Source: Synaphobranchus kaupii (Eukaryota > Chordata > Actinopteri > Anguilliformes > Synaphobranchidae). Taken from it: a stretch of DNA of 64,000 nt. Every line of letters starts with the position of its first letter. Within the stretch, counting starts at the first letter, position 1. The stretch lies in NCBI GenBank assembly GCA_029718625.1, contig CM056385.1:25798895-25862894 (forward strand). The letters run 5' to 3'. Of the stretch, positions 1 to 12,130 are shown piece after piece. The notes below the pieces were generated by a model. The model made no database searches. It saw nothing but the letters and a program-made list of their open reading frames with translations, and was not told the DNA's origin. The translations under genes were made by a program, and so were the position numbers.

Positions 1-467
1 TAGCTTCTGAATGTCTATGCAAAATGTGGGCTGGTGGGACCCATGACAGCTTCAATCTGCGGGGCAGTTCAGTTGACACTTGTTTGGAGAATGGTGCTGT
101 GAGAGACAGCTGGCTTATTGGTAAGAATATATTTATCAAATCGCTCTTCACTGTCATGTGTTTAGGATCAGAGTATATAGATTCCTAACTACCTCTTTCA
201 ATAATTAGAGGACACGGGTTACCCGCTTAAACCCTGGCTGATTCCATTAACCAACCCACAGACACCGCAGGAGCTGGCTTCGGCAAACACCATCACGCGG
301 TCTGTCATCGAGCGGACCAACGGCGTGTTGAAGGGGCAATTGCTGTGCTTGAGCACGACAGGCAGCACCTTTATCTATAAACCTGAAGTGTGCAAAATAA
401 TATTGGCCTGCTGTATCCTGCACAATATGGCCATGAAAAAAGCCCGTCCTATACCCCAATCCACCTG
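1..467 (+). pseudogene. PIF/Harbinger (HARBI1-like) transposase relic, C-terminal half, copy A1
   Basis: Decayed transposase (DDE_Tnp_4 type nuclease) of a Harbinger DNA transposon, cut by the window edge. Reading from about base 3, a block resembling GGTHDSFNLRGSS carries the second catalytic Asp, followed by a conserved AVRDSWLI segment ending near 120. A GT-AG intron is likely at 121-208 (GTAAGAAT donor, AATTAG acceptor). The next exon gives TGYPLKPWLIPL, then VIERTNGVLKG with the catalytic Glu, then CKIILACCILHNMA and a stop near 467. Compared with copy A2 at 4345-4563 (minus), one base is missing near 34, shifting the frame between the LLNV and GGTHD blocks, so it is a pseudogene. Family assignment rests on motif recognition. 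Confidence 0.82.
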
Positions 468-1195
468 AACTAGGGCTGCTGTTGGATAAACCAGCACACG
501 AACTTGACAATGTGGCCGCAATTAGAATGCGCCAGCAATTTCAAACCACTATTTACATGCACAAAAAAAACTATAAAATGATGAATTCAACATTTTATTT
601 ATTTCCAGGCTGCAAGAAGGACCACAGCGCTTAGCAGATGGAGGCAATGTGCTTGTCTGATGCAGAAAGTTTTGAAGAACCTTGGCCACCCCCTGTAGCA
701 TGTGTGCGCAGCTATGCGTTTCTTTACTTCCATTTTACTGGCAATCCTTTTTTTTATTACTTTAACAGTTAGTGTGATGGGTGATCCTGCATTGACAGCA
801 CATGTTATCTCCTGCTAGGCCTTCACTTTACCAGTTCCTATGACACTGGTACTGACAATAGTCATTTTTTCCCCCCTTGACTGAACATCTGCTCATAAAA
901 CTTTAAGATTTCAGTGTCGGAATAATTGCTTTTCTTTTGCTTTTTCTGGGCCATTTTGAGTTTGTATGCACCTATAAATGGAATGTTCAACTTCCATATA
1001 TGGTCGTTGTAGGCAATTCACGGGTGTGGATTTATGCTAATTACAAAAAAAGGTATACACGGGCATGTCATTTATGATGAATCTTAATGTGTGAACATGT
1101 GCTCATGAATACAACAAATCTGCCTTTCCAACACGGATTGATGAATCCGGTGTTTTGTGTTGTCTTGTTTAATTTTCATTTTTATGTACGCTAGG
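468..1195. other. Non-coding tail of Harbinger relic and unassigned AT-rich DNA
   Basis: No gene seen. A short stretch near 679-700 (TGGCCACCCCCTGTAGC) resembles sequence just beyond the intron donor in copy A2, so the Harbinger copy probably runs to about 700. The rest is AT-rich without recognisable structure. Confidence 0.4.
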
Positions 1196-1290
1196 GTTGT
1201 CACGATACCAGAATTTGAAACTTCGATACGATACTAGTATAAGAAAACGATACTCGATACCTCTTTCGATACCACGGCACACAAAAAAAA
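1196..1290. repeat. Dispersed fish repeat of the 'GGGTTGTCACGATACC' type
   Basis: The start AGGGTTGTCACGATACC, followed by repeated CGATAC words, matches a dispersed repeat I recognise from many fish genomes, probably the end of a non-autonomous DNA transposon. The opposite end is not visible, so it is a fragment. Confidence 0.45.
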
Positions 1291-1446
1291 GTCCTAGGCA
1301 CACAAAATAGGATACATTTTTTAAAAATTATTATTAACAACCTGCACACAGTGCTGGTACAGAAAAAGTGACTGAACACAGAACAAGATTAACATTATTA
1401 TTACTATTCTTAATTGTTTTCCTACCTTGTAGGCCTACACATTATT

Positions 1447-2024
1447 TATAATAATAATAATAATAATGCATGCCATTTATATAGCGCCTTTCTAGATACT
1501 CAAAGCGCTTTACAATGATGAGGGGGAAACTCGCCTCTACCACCACCAATGTGTAGCACCCACCTGGGTGATGCAACGGCAGCCATTTTGCGCCAGTATG
1601 CTCACCACACATCAGCTGAAGTGGAGAGGGAGAGAATAATTTTTTTTAGCCAATTAAACTGGAGGATGATTAGGTGGCAGATTGAATGAGCCTGGGTTGG
1701 GAGTTTAGCCAGGACACCGGGGAAACCCCTACTCTTTACGATAAGTGTCATGGGATCTTTAATGACCACAGTGAGTCAGGACCTCGGTTTAATGTCTCAT
1801 CCAAAAGACGGCATCTCCTACAGCACAGTGTCCCCATCACTGCACTGAGGCATTGGGGTTTATTTGACCAGAGGGAAGACTGCCCCTACTGGCCCACCAA
1901 CACCACTTCCAGCAGCAACTTAGTTTTCCCCAGAGGTCTTCCATCCAAGTACTAACCAAGTCCACAACCTGCTTAGCTTCAGCCATTCAGCAGGCGCAGA
2001 TTGCATAGTGGTATGGCTGCTGGC
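1447..2024 (-). mobile_element. 5S rRNA-derived SINE (SINE3-like)
   Basis: Non-autonomous retroposon on the minus strand. Its head (2024 down to about 1930) is recognisably 5S rRNA: GCCAGCAGCCATACCA at the 5' end, AGCTAAGCAGG in the A-box position, and TTAGTACTTGGATGGAAGACC in the C-box position. The body is a conserved-looking SINE core. The 3' end has an AAAGCGCTTTGAGTATCTAG block, a CGCTATATAAATGGC block, and an (ATT)n tail at about 1450-1470 on the plus strand. Length about 578 bp. Mobilisation would depend on a LINE sharing the tail. No clear target-site duplication was found. The open frame at 1686-1955 on the plus strand is an accident of this repeat. Confidence 0.85.
1935..1978 (-). 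promoter_or_regulatory. 5S-type internal Pol III promoter relic in the SINE head
   Basis: Read on the minus strand, A-box (AAGCTAAGCAGG), intermediate element (GACTTGG) and C-box (TTAGTACTTGGATGG) occur in the order and approximate spacing of a 5S rRNA gene, with a few substitutions. Whether it still directs TFIIIA-dependent transcription is unknown. Confidence 0.65.
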
Positions 2025-2064
2025 AAATGATGTAGTGTATGTAGTGATTATTGCTTTTTGTATT

Positions 2065-2156
2065 ATTTCTTTTTTTCTGTAATGTTGCTTCATTTGTAAA
2101 CACAATACAGTCTCAGTGGGTTTCCCCTGTAAACAAAGGATAAATAAAATAAAACA
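2065..2156 (+). mobile_element. LINE-2-like 3' tail fragment
   Basis: GTCTCAGTGGGTTTCC followed by TGTAAACAAAGGATAAATAA resembles the 3' terminus of fish L2-like LINEs and is similar to the better preserved tail at 23352-23466. It is strongly 5'-truncated and has no coding remnant. Confidence 0.5.
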
Positions 2157-4344
2157 AGAACATTCCAATTGCAATGGTCTGGGTGTCCTTTGCAGCTTCT
2201 CTCTGGTGCTATATGAAAGAAAATCCATAATTAGATTTGATGGTATAATTCTTAAATTGCATGTATTTTTATACAATTAAAATTAATAAAACTTTCTGTC
2301 AGGTCCAACATCACTGGCAGTAATCAATGCGCAAGATCAGCCAGCTATTTTACGTTAGCTAACGTTGGTTGAAACTAATTTTGGATAAATGTGTAACGTT
2401 ATGTCGTCAGCTCAGCTCATGCAACCCCGTTACCTTACTTTGGCTAATGCCCAGACCCAGGGTTTCTTAGCATTCAGGCTCATAATGCCGAGAAAAAGCA
2501 TCAGGCTAAACTAAGCTTTGCTTCTCCCCCTCTTCCTTCTCAAAGCTCCAAACAACAACAAAAAAGTCAATTGCAGTCGGCTGGGAAAAACTGTCGAATC
2601 CAGTAATTTTGAGAGACATCCAGACCTGGGTACTGAAACTGCAAAACTCACTCAATGATTTACCAATTATCTTTAAAACTCACTTCAACCTGAAAAACAT
2701 GCATAAAAGCTTTAGGGAAATGGCACCGGTGTACTCCCTTTTCAAGAGTCCAGTCCTGTTATGTCTGTATTTTATAGAAGAGCAGTCAACTGTAGGTCCT
2801 GTTCACCCCGGCTCTTTGACGTATCAGACACAGAGCATTATGCATGGGCTCCTATACTCTTGACATTTATCCTTCAAAACTCACCTTTCTTCTAATATGC
2901 TAAGGGAACGGGGGGAGGACTTTCCGATACACAATAATATTGGAATTTGTTCTTTGAGGCTTTTCTCTCAAAAAAGAGATATGACGGAGAACTGACAGAA
3001 CAGTATATTCACAGTAAATGTATTCCATGACACTAGGCTCACAAGGCGACATTGCAATGGACATACACAATAACATATATTTTTAGAGGAGCAATGACCC
3101 TTATGTATACACTGCCAATCACTGTCACCTAATAATGAATTGCATCTAGTTTGCTACTGGACTTATTTAAGAACATTTGAAGAACTTCCAGTGTTTGATC
3201 CATTGGTCCCTGTATATCATAAATGACCTACTAGAAATCCATGCATGGGTCAAATTAACCCTCGACCAGATTGACCAGGGGGGAAAAAAACAATTTATAA
3301 TGGTATTACTTGCATTGTAACTACCTCAACGGAATGTTAGAACTTATCACATCACCAGCCGAAGCAGTAATGTTAGAAAATATAGCTTATCTTTTGAAAG
3401 TTAAAGGGATAGTCACACAAAATGACATGGTCTCTTGACATGAAAGTAACTGAGACCAACAAAAAAACAAACTGGAATCTATGCTTTAGATACATCAATA
3501 ATGGCCGCCAAATCTCTCAGCTTCCGACAAAGTCTGTTATCCTTGAATTACATGGTCAAACTATTTTATTTTTTTATTTAGTCATATGTTTTTTAATTAA
3601 TCATAATTCCTCCTTTAAATATTGTAGACTTCGTATTACAATACATATATTTCTCAGGCTAATGTGGGTGAGATGCTGCTTTATTTCAGGATAGATAGTA
3701 TAGAGCAGAGACATAATTACCAGTAGGCTACCTACGTTGATCATATGCTTTCCATCCAAATATTAAAATAGTTGCTATGGCTACCATCATACAGCTGAAT
3801 GTCTCTCAATAAAAAAAAATATTTTGTCAATTTAGAATTTAATTAAACCAATTAAATCAATATTACTGTGGACATGTGTTCCGTAACACTCAGATTCACT
3901 GAAAACTTCTAAAAATGTATTTCATCTTTCTTTTTTAAATACCCCCCACACTCCAGCCCCACCTCCCGTCATATTTGGTCCACCCTCCAACGTTGAATAC
4001 ATAGTTATGCCCTTGCGTGAGACACACACAAATTACCAAGATCAGATGCTAGCTCTCACCCTAGTTATCCTATTTCTAATGGTGGTTACTCCTTAGTTAC
4101 ATTAATTTATTGAAAACTATACATGTAATGACTGTATTGTTTACCGAGTGTTAAGGCAGTGTATTAAGGCAGTGTATTGTACATTAAAGATCACTTAATA
4201 CATTGTATTTTTGAACAGTAAGTTAAAATTCACTTTTTGTGTGTTTCTCTGTTTACATATTGTACATTGATCCCGATATTTGATAATGACCCCCTAAAAA
4301 AATATTAACCGAGGACCATACCGTCAAGCTAGCATAACGTTTTG
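2157..4344. other. Unassigned non-coding DNA
   Basis: No gene or long repeat recognised. There is a 14-bp perfect palindrome (ACGTTAGCTAACGT) near 2353, and a short match at 3401-3424 to a known fish MITE terminus (TTAAAGGGATAGTCACACAA) with no matching second end. Confidence 0.5.
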
Positions 4345-5195
4345 TCATCCAGGAGACTCCGGGATTTTCTGTTGCCAAACGCACAAAAGCACCACAGCTA
4401 CAGGAGGTGGCCATGGACGAGCAATATTGACAAATATATTCTTACCAATAAGCCAGCCGTCTCTCACAGCATCGTTCTCCAAATGCGTGCCAACTGAACT
4501 GCCCCGCAGAATGAAGCAGTCGTGGGTCCCACCAGGCCACCGTGCCATGACATTGAGCAACACATATCATATCGCATATGAGCTGCACGTTGATGGAGTG
4601 CTTCCTATTCATATAAGTAAACGGATCATCAGATGGAGCCTTGATGCACGTGTGCAGTCTATGGCACCGATAACATTGGGCAGGTTAACCACCCATTCAT
4701 CACTCTCAGGCAACAAATCGGCGCAATCCCTAAAGATGAGTTTTCTTTAAAGGACACCATGCGCCAACTCCACCAACAGCACAAGATCAGCCACTGCAAC
4801 GCTGGCTACAGACCTGTAAGACACTTTCAAGCAAATTTCATTCATTGGTTAAATGTGTGTTTTAATTAGCGTATTTAACATCATATAGAAAAATAGTATT
4901 GGGAGCATTCATTATGTTATGGGCATTGTGCATTTCAAAGGCTACATTTAGTCTTGTGAATTTAACAAACAATAAAAATAAATTAATATTTTAACTGAAA
5001 TTCAGAAGCTATATTTAGTGGTATTTTGAATTTACGAACACGGTATGCGTGGTCCTGAGCAGGTGTAAAGTTTGTTTGTACGTACGAACAAATCTCAGAT
5101 ACAAACTTTGATGAATGCTAAAAAGGCAAACAAAATTGCTAATACAAAGGATTTATGCAAAAATTAGTTTGCTCACGTTTCATGAACGAGGCCCT
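4345..5195 (-). pseudogene. PIF/Harbinger element relic, N-terminal part of transposase, copy A2
   Basis: Minus-strand Harbinger copy of the same family as 1-467. From the 5' side: a terminal sequence GGGCCTCGTTCATGAAACG at 5195, a non-coding leader, then decayed coding sequence (about 4800-4345). This contains a GAIDCT block near 4652-4669 with the first catalytic Asp, an APSDDPFTYMNRKHSINVQ block, and an open segment with ARWPGGTHDCF, the second catalytic Asp. Frame breaks separate these blocks. After WLIG the reading continues through the intron donor into a tail that resembles the 3' region of copy A1. The exon with the catalytic Glu appears deleted, making this a non-autonomous derivative. 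Confidence 0.78.
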
Positions 5196-5262
5196 ATATG
5201 TATCCAACATAACAATTTACAACAAGAAAAAAAAGGCACTAAACCTAGCGAGCTAGCCTGGG

Positions 5263-5418
5263 GGGTCATTTACGAAGTGCGATTAAGGAGTTAACTGACT
5301 AACTTTTGTAAATAGTTTGAATCTGATGACATCTGATTGAATGAGAGACTGGGTTACTTCGAAATATCTACAAATGTTAGCCTTAGTTAACTCCTTAATC
5401 CCGCTTTGTGAAATACCC
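5263..5418. mobile_element. MITE with long terminal inverted repeats
   Basis: The left end GGGTCATTTACGAAGTGCG and the reverse complement of the right end, GGGTATTTCACAAAGCGGG, continue into an identical ATTAAGGAGTTAACT and remain similar for about 50 bp. The whole 156-bp element is nearly a fold-back. No coding capacity. A lone related end (GGGATATTTCACAAAG) lies at 5525 with no partner. Superfamily not decided. Confidence 0.7.
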
Positions 5419-7730
5419 ACCTGTTATGATAAATATGAACAGTGATCTGTAGCAATATTAATAATGATAATGATGATTGCTCATGTGTAGCTAAATAACG
5501 GTAGTCGATCTCCGTCCACAGCAGGGGATATTTCACAAAGTGGGAACACATATTTATCCTCCCATAACAAACTCCACGTTGAGTTTTTATTTCCCACATG
5601 CGGAATTTTGTATATTGAATAAGATTGTCCATGTTTCCGCCCACCTCTGGATTCTGGTAAAATATTTTAGGGCTACTCAGTAGATTACAAACGATTTGCT
5701 AAACCACCAGGGTTTTTGTATCACCATCAAATGTAACAATTACCCTTTTGAATATTTCCTATAGGGCCCCTCCATTCCTTATCTCAGTATCATCTAAAAC
5801 ATTTTATATATTGGATGTACTTGTAGGCTTATTCAAGTAGGGGTTGCAAAAGAAGCACAGCTTGTGCAGGCAGTCCGTGGGTGCTTAATTAACCAGAGGG
5901 GGTCACCGATGCACCTCATTCAAATCAAGAGATTTTTAGAACACATCTCCAGTGCTGTCTGCATATGTTTGTCGATTGACAGGTGTTTACAATGATAAAA
6001 TGTTCTCTGGAATCCAGGAAATTATTAAGACCTGAAAACAAATCAATATTTGTCCATAAATTTGAATTAGAATACATTTTTTTTACACATACACTCTGCA
6101 AAGTTTGGTGATTCCATTGACCTTGCCAAATTGTTATTTAGTAAAAAAAATAATTAGGTCAAAATGAAGAATCGTTGACTGAATCCTCATAGTTTATAAT
6201 TTTTAATTATCATTATCTTTGTAGGGGAAACAGTCTTCTAGAAAATAGAGTATCTCTCAAAGAAAAGTAATCAGCTGCCCAGGGCAGGCTTTAAAAATCT
6301 CTCTGGAGCCTGTTTTTAAAAAAAAATCACAAACATAGCTGTCTCTAGTTGAGACATAGCTGAGATTCAGCAATGTGATGGAATAAAAAGCCACTAAGGA
6401 AAAGGCACATTCCTCCTCCTGCCTCCCTCTCCCAGTTCCCGACCTTTGTTTACCAACTTCTCCGGAGCCCCTGTGTTTGCTGGAGTGATTAATGACCCAT
6501 TCAACCCTGGGGAGATTTTTGGAGCAAAGGATAAATTAATGATACAAGTGGAACTCAGTATTGAGACTAGGAGAACTTAAATAAACATGGAAGACTGATA
6601 GAGTGATTAGCACAGTGGGCCACAGCAGAAGATGCTTGGGATATTCCTTGCCAGCTTTGTGAGTTCCATTTTTTAAACTTTATTCGGTTGATATACAGTA
6701 CTTTTGTGGGCACATTGAGGAATGGCAATGCAAACCAAGTTACATGCTGACGGCCACTTCCATCGCATCACTGGCAGTAAATCTCTGTCTTAAGAGGCTG
6801 CCATTAAAGTAGTTTGTGTCCTTTTGTGATCAGTATGAGCACAGGGTATAACATTATGTTGTGAATATAAGACAACCAAATAACACTTTTTCAGATTTCA
6901 GTGGGATTAAATGTTTCTTTGAGACAAAATAATGGAATAAACATAAAACACAAACTTTTTTTGAAAACCAACAAGATCAATAGCTCCTGCTTAGCAGAAT
7001 TACACATTGTCAGCTGAGAGTAATCATTACATTGTTCTATTTAAACATTATTTTGCTATTGTTCTGATCAAAACCCTCTGCAAATCTTGTGGGGCCTAAA
7101 CAAAAGCTCATGTTCGATCTCTGACAACACCACAGAGCTCATAAAGTGTTCTGCCTTTGACATCATGCAGCAGAATGTGTTTCTTTCCTCTCAAACCATC
7201 GTCTTCTTTGTCTAGGATACATTACAATGTTTAAAGTAATGGACAAACAAAAGGACACCATTGATTTCGGGATTGTCCAGCTTTTTCCGTTTAGTCCTGC
7301 AATCGACTAAAAACACACATACACACCACAAGGAAAATAAAGAATACACTCAATTTAATCTTTTTACACAAAACTGGGGAATAAGCCATTGTCTTGTGCA
7401 TCTGAGGCCAGTAGAGTATGGGGGAGTCTACACAGCACTGGGCTGTTGAATTTGTAGAATTTAATACTGTTTTTCTTACAGCCGAAACCGCTGGGACTGA
7501 AAGCCATATTCATCAGAAGAAAACTTTGCTAGGGTACCGTAAAAAGAGCCAGAGAATCTCACACAAAAACATTGCAATGATAATAAAAGAAAAACTAAGG
7601 GGCTTCTATTAAGGGGCTGTAATAGAAATAAGGTTATTTAACAAGGGCAGATATAGGAGCCAACAGTGGATGAGCACAGAGGAAAGAGTGCAAAACAAAT
7701 CAAACAAAAAGGGTACACTTACACCTCTGC
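5419..7730. other. Unassigned non-coding DNA
   Basis: AT-rich sequence without recognisable genes or repeats apart from the solitary MITE end near 5525. Open frames here are short, have no domain signature and overlap each other, so I give them no weight. Confidence 0.5.
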
Positions 7731-9664
7731 GGCTGAGCACTGCTCTCTATTTACACACAATGTGCTTTTCCCCTCACCTACACGGCTGAGCACTGCTCTC
7801 TATTTACACACAATGTGCTTTTCCCCTCACCTACACGGCTGAGCACTGCTCTCTATTTACACACAATGTGCTTTTCCCTCACCTACGCGGCTGAGCACTG
7901 CTCTCTATTTACACACAATGTGCTTTCCCCTCACCTACACGGCTGAGCACTGCTCTCTATTTACACACAATGTGCTTTTCCCTCACCTACGCGGCTGAGC
8001 ACTGCTCTCTATTTACACAAAATGTGCTTTTGCCCTCACCTACGCAGCTGAGCACTGCTCTCTATTTACACACAATGTGCCTTACCCTCACCTACACGGC
8101 TGAGCACTACTCCCTATTTACACACAATGTGCTTTTCCCTCACCTACACGGCTGAGCACTGCTCTCTATTTACACAAAATGTGCTTTTGCCCTCACCTAC
8201 GCAGCTGAGCACTGCTCTCTATTTACACACAATGTGCTTTACCCTCACCTACACGGCTGAGCGCTGCTCTCTATTTACACACAATGTGCTTTTCCCTCAC
8301 CTACACGGCTGAGCACTGCTCTCTATTTACACACAATGTGCTTTACCCCTCACCTACACGGCTGAGCGCTGCTCTCTATTTACACACAATGTGCTTTTCC
8401 CTCACCTACATGGCTAAGCACTGCTCTCTATTTACACACAATGTGCTTTTCCCTCACCTACACGGCTGAGCGCTGCTCTCTATTTACACACAATGTGCTT
8501 TTCCCTCACCTACATGGCTAAGCACTGCTCTCTATTTACACACAATGTGCTTTTCCCTCACCTACGCGGCTGAGCACTGCTCTCTATTTACACACAATGT
8601 GCTTTACCCTCACCTACAAGGCTGAGCACTGCTCTCTATTTACACACAATGTACTTTTCCCTCACCTACACGGCTGAGCGCTGCTCTCTATTTACACACA
8701 ATGTGCTTTTCCCTCACCTACACGGCTGAGCGCTGCTCTCTATTTACACACAATGTGCTTTTCCCTCACCTACATGGCTAAGCACTGCTCTCTATTTACA
8801 CACAATGTGCTTTTCCCTCACCTACAAGGCTGAGCACTGCTCTCTATTTACACACAATGTGCTTTTGCCCTCACCTACATGGCTGAGCACTGCTCTCTAT
8901 TTACACACAATGTGCTTTTCCCTCACCTACAAGGCTGAGCACTGCTCTCTATTTACACACAATGTGCTTTTCCCTCACCTACAAGGCTGAGCACTGCTCT
9001 CTATTTACACACAATGTGCTTTTCCCTCACCTACACGGCTGAGCACTGCTCTCTATTTACACACAATGTGCTTTTCCCCTCACCTACACGGCTGAGCACT
9101 GCTCTCTATTTACACACAATGTGCTTTTCCCTCACCTACAAGGCTGAGCACTGCTCTCTATTTACACACAATGTGCTTTTCCCTCACCTCTCCGGCTGAG
9201 CACTGCTCTCTATTTACACACAATGTGCTTTACCCCTCACCTACACGGCTGAGCACTACTCCCTATTTACACACAATGTGCTTTTCCCTCACCTACGCGG
9301 CTGAGCACTGCTCTCTATTTACACACAATGTGCTTTACCCCTCACCTACACGGCTAAGCACTGCTCTCTATTTACACACAATGTGCTTTTCCCTCACCTA
9401 CACGGCTGAGCACTGCTCTCTATTTACACACAATGTGCTTTTCCCTCACCTACGCGGCTGAGCACTACTCCCTATTTACACACAATGTGCTTTTCCCTCA
9501 CCTACACGGCTGAGCACTGCTCTCTATTTACACACAATGTGCTTTTCCCTCACCTCTGCGGCTGAGCACTGCTCTCTATTTACACACAATGTGCTTTTCC
9601 CTCACCTACACGGCTGAGCACTGCTCTCTATTTACACACAATGTGCTTTTCCCTTACCTACATG
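7731..9664. repeat. 52-bp minisatellite, about 37 copies
   Basis: Head-to-tail array of a 52-53 bp unit starting GGCTGAGCACTGCTCTCTAT and ending CCCTCACCTACAC. Units differ at a few positions: the pair before GG is AC, GC, AA or AT; GAGCACTG versus GAGCGCTG; GGCTGAG versus GGCTAAG; three or four C after TTTT. A block of three units near 8013-8169 recurs with small changes at 8170-8325, showing amplification of a trimer of about 157 bp. Because three units make almost a whole number of codons, 61-96-residue open frames with the same repeated peptide appear throughout. They are a by-product of the array. Confidence 0.97.
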
Positions 9665-12090
9665 GACAGTGTGATAATCTCTGCACATTCACAGGACTAA
9701 TGTAAGACGTGGTCCCGGGGGCCTTTAGATTTATTTTTCAACCAGTAGCTTACAGTTAACCCGGTGATTCAAATTCCTGTAAAATCCCATTCAAAGTTTG
9801 CACTTTCATCACGGAACACTTCCCCTGTTATGTAATTACAGAAACACAAAGCTGCTCAATCAATATCAAATGTTTGCCTGTTGTACATCTTATAAATATA
9901 ATTTATATAGTTATACAGAGGGATAAATGCAGAATCGTTACACTGAAGGCCTGACACTGATATACAAAAGGAGATACTTATAGAAACTGTATGCCTGCCT
10001 CCCATGATTTATTAAAAATAATGAAGCCTCTTAAACAAGGCATTTTTTCACAAACTTTGTTCAACTTTTAATGTTCGATCATTGTATGGGCACCGTAATC
10101 CTCTGCCATTTTATGACAAAAGCTTATTTATAACCCATCAAGGTAAAATCTATCCTTTTACATTGTTCTTGTTAATTGCGTAGAAGATTAAAAATAATGG
10201 ATTTTTTCTCACCGATGATTTTACTCACTAAGATATCAACTTTGACCTGAAAAAATATGTTGTGATGCTTATCTAACCTCCATACATTCTGGCTGACTAA
10301 GGCAGAGGTTAGTATCACACACACTCAAAATGCTAGTTTTGAGAAATGCTGGCAAAAATAATGATTAAAGCTGGTATGCATAATTTCTCTATTGTCCGAC
10401 TACCTCACAATCAAGCAAAAAGACTTAAAAATGTAAATGGTGTATAAGTTCCTTATAATTAGATGATGATGTGTCTATGTAAGAAGACGTATAATAAATG
10501 ATAACATACGTATGTACTGACATGTTTCTGGCTGTGTCCAAAGCATTTCGGAAATGTGGAAATAGCGGCTTTAAGTATTGAAAATGATAGAACATAGAAA
10601 CAATAAAAACTTGACTTTTCAACATGAATTTCTATGATGAGTTAACAATCCGGCTAACTGAGCTATTACGAGTCTCAAGGCTTATTTAACAGTGAGCATA
10701 AAAATCCTTAATTTGTGAAAATGTGAACTGCAATTACTTCCTTTCAGACGTGGTCTTGTTAAGGACCCCAAGGTTCTATACTGTAACGACTGCAAGGTAA
10801 TTACGGCTTCAGCATACTGCAATGTCCAGAACTCTAATAATAAATAATATTTGTCTTCTTCTTCTTCTCCTTCTTTTTCTTCTTCTTATCAACAACTTCA
10901 GCATGGAAAGAAGATGCTCCCCCACTTAAAGCAGAAGGGCACGTTTGGCTGGATATCGCTTCAATTCCCGCCACATACTCTAAAGGTTACACACTTGAAT
11001 GTCCAAGCAATACACAAATTTTATTCATCTTTTTTGGAGGTTCATTGGAAGAGTTCCCACTTTCAACTGCCAACGAGGCTTAGGTCTAAATATGGATAAG
11101 GCAAGCAGCAATTACAGTACACACTTCAGTCTTAGGGAAATTATATCATAACAAAAATTAAACCTAAGTGCCAAGACCATCGCGACATAAAAGCACCTTC
11201 AAGATGGCTGACATTGGAATAGCAACCATTTGTGAAGCTCCGTGAGCAACTTCTTCAGTTACATAAGGCTGCATTCATATTTGAAAAACATAGGACCTGC
11301 CAGAGTGTGTGCAGAAGCTAATTATACTGTCATGCCCGAGAGAGAAAATGGATTGAGATAAATGTGATTCCATCTCACGGAAACTTTTATCGCATTTCCA
11401 AGTGTATAGCATGCGGTGTGAGTGCATGCTCAGGACATGCATTTGCCATATAAAGGGGAGGCGTGCACAGAAGTGCAGTCTTTTGCATGCAAAAGGCGTA
11501 TTACTCGCGTGGCTGAGCGGGGAAACGCCTGCTCATGTAGCACACTACCACACGTACATGAAGCCCGTCGCATTAAAAAAGCACCGGCTCGGAAGACATG
11601 CTACGCGCCTGTTTGGGAGAATTTGGAATGAGTTGGTATGGAATGAAGATAATCGCTGGGTATGAAAAAAGGCCCTAGATAACCCTGCTATTGTCTATTG
11701 AGCCTGCGTACAGCTGCTTGAAATAATTCAGGTGAGAAATTACTCTTGTACCAGATGGTGCGTCTGTGATAAAGTGCTGCTGCTGGCAGCTCCGCTATTG
11801 ATCCCCTTTTATAAAACGATATACAAAGGTCACCAGGAAGTCTATCCATTTACCCTTAGTGTGCTTTACTCGCCCCTGTCAAAGACAGACAGATTGGCAG
11901 ACACAGCGGCTATTGTGCTTTAACTGCCTGGGCCGATCGCACGGCCCGCTCTTTGCCTACCAGTAAAAGAGCTTTAATTTACCAGGCTGAGACTGAAAGG
12001 CATTTTATGGGCCCCTCCCTTTCTCCAGGGGTGTCTCATCTGCCGTGCGTTATTTACTCAAACGGCTTATCTATTCCACACACAGACATT
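9665..12090. other. Unassigned non-coding DNA
   Basis: No supported gene. There is a pyrimidine-rich TTC/TCT stretch near 10853-10886. A 49-nt segment at 10748-10796 has exon-like borders (TTTCAG before, GTAATT after) and one open frame, but nothing nearby supports a gene. Confidence 0.45.
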
Positions 12091-12130
12091 CTCACCGCTC
12101 CTCTCACCGCTCCTCTCACCGCTCCTCTCA
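12091..12130. repeat. 12-bp tandem repeat, 3.3 copies
   Basis: CTCACCGCTCCT is repeated three times plus four bases, without change. Confidence 0.95.

Noticed and set aside
3401..3424. Match to a TTAA-type MITE terminus (TTAAAGGGATAGTCACACAA)
   Set aside because: No second end within several hundred bases, so a full element cannot be supported.
7970..9461. Series of 61- to 96-residue open frames with repeated peptides (HCSLFTHNVL-like)
   Set aside because: They arise because three 52-bp units are almost divisible by three, and they recur at 157-bp spacing with the array. No start context or non-repeat coding sequence supports a protein.
7731..9664. Possible CRISPR-like array
   Set aside because: The whole unit repeats, with no unique spacers, and the context is a vertebrate genome. 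It is a minisatellite.
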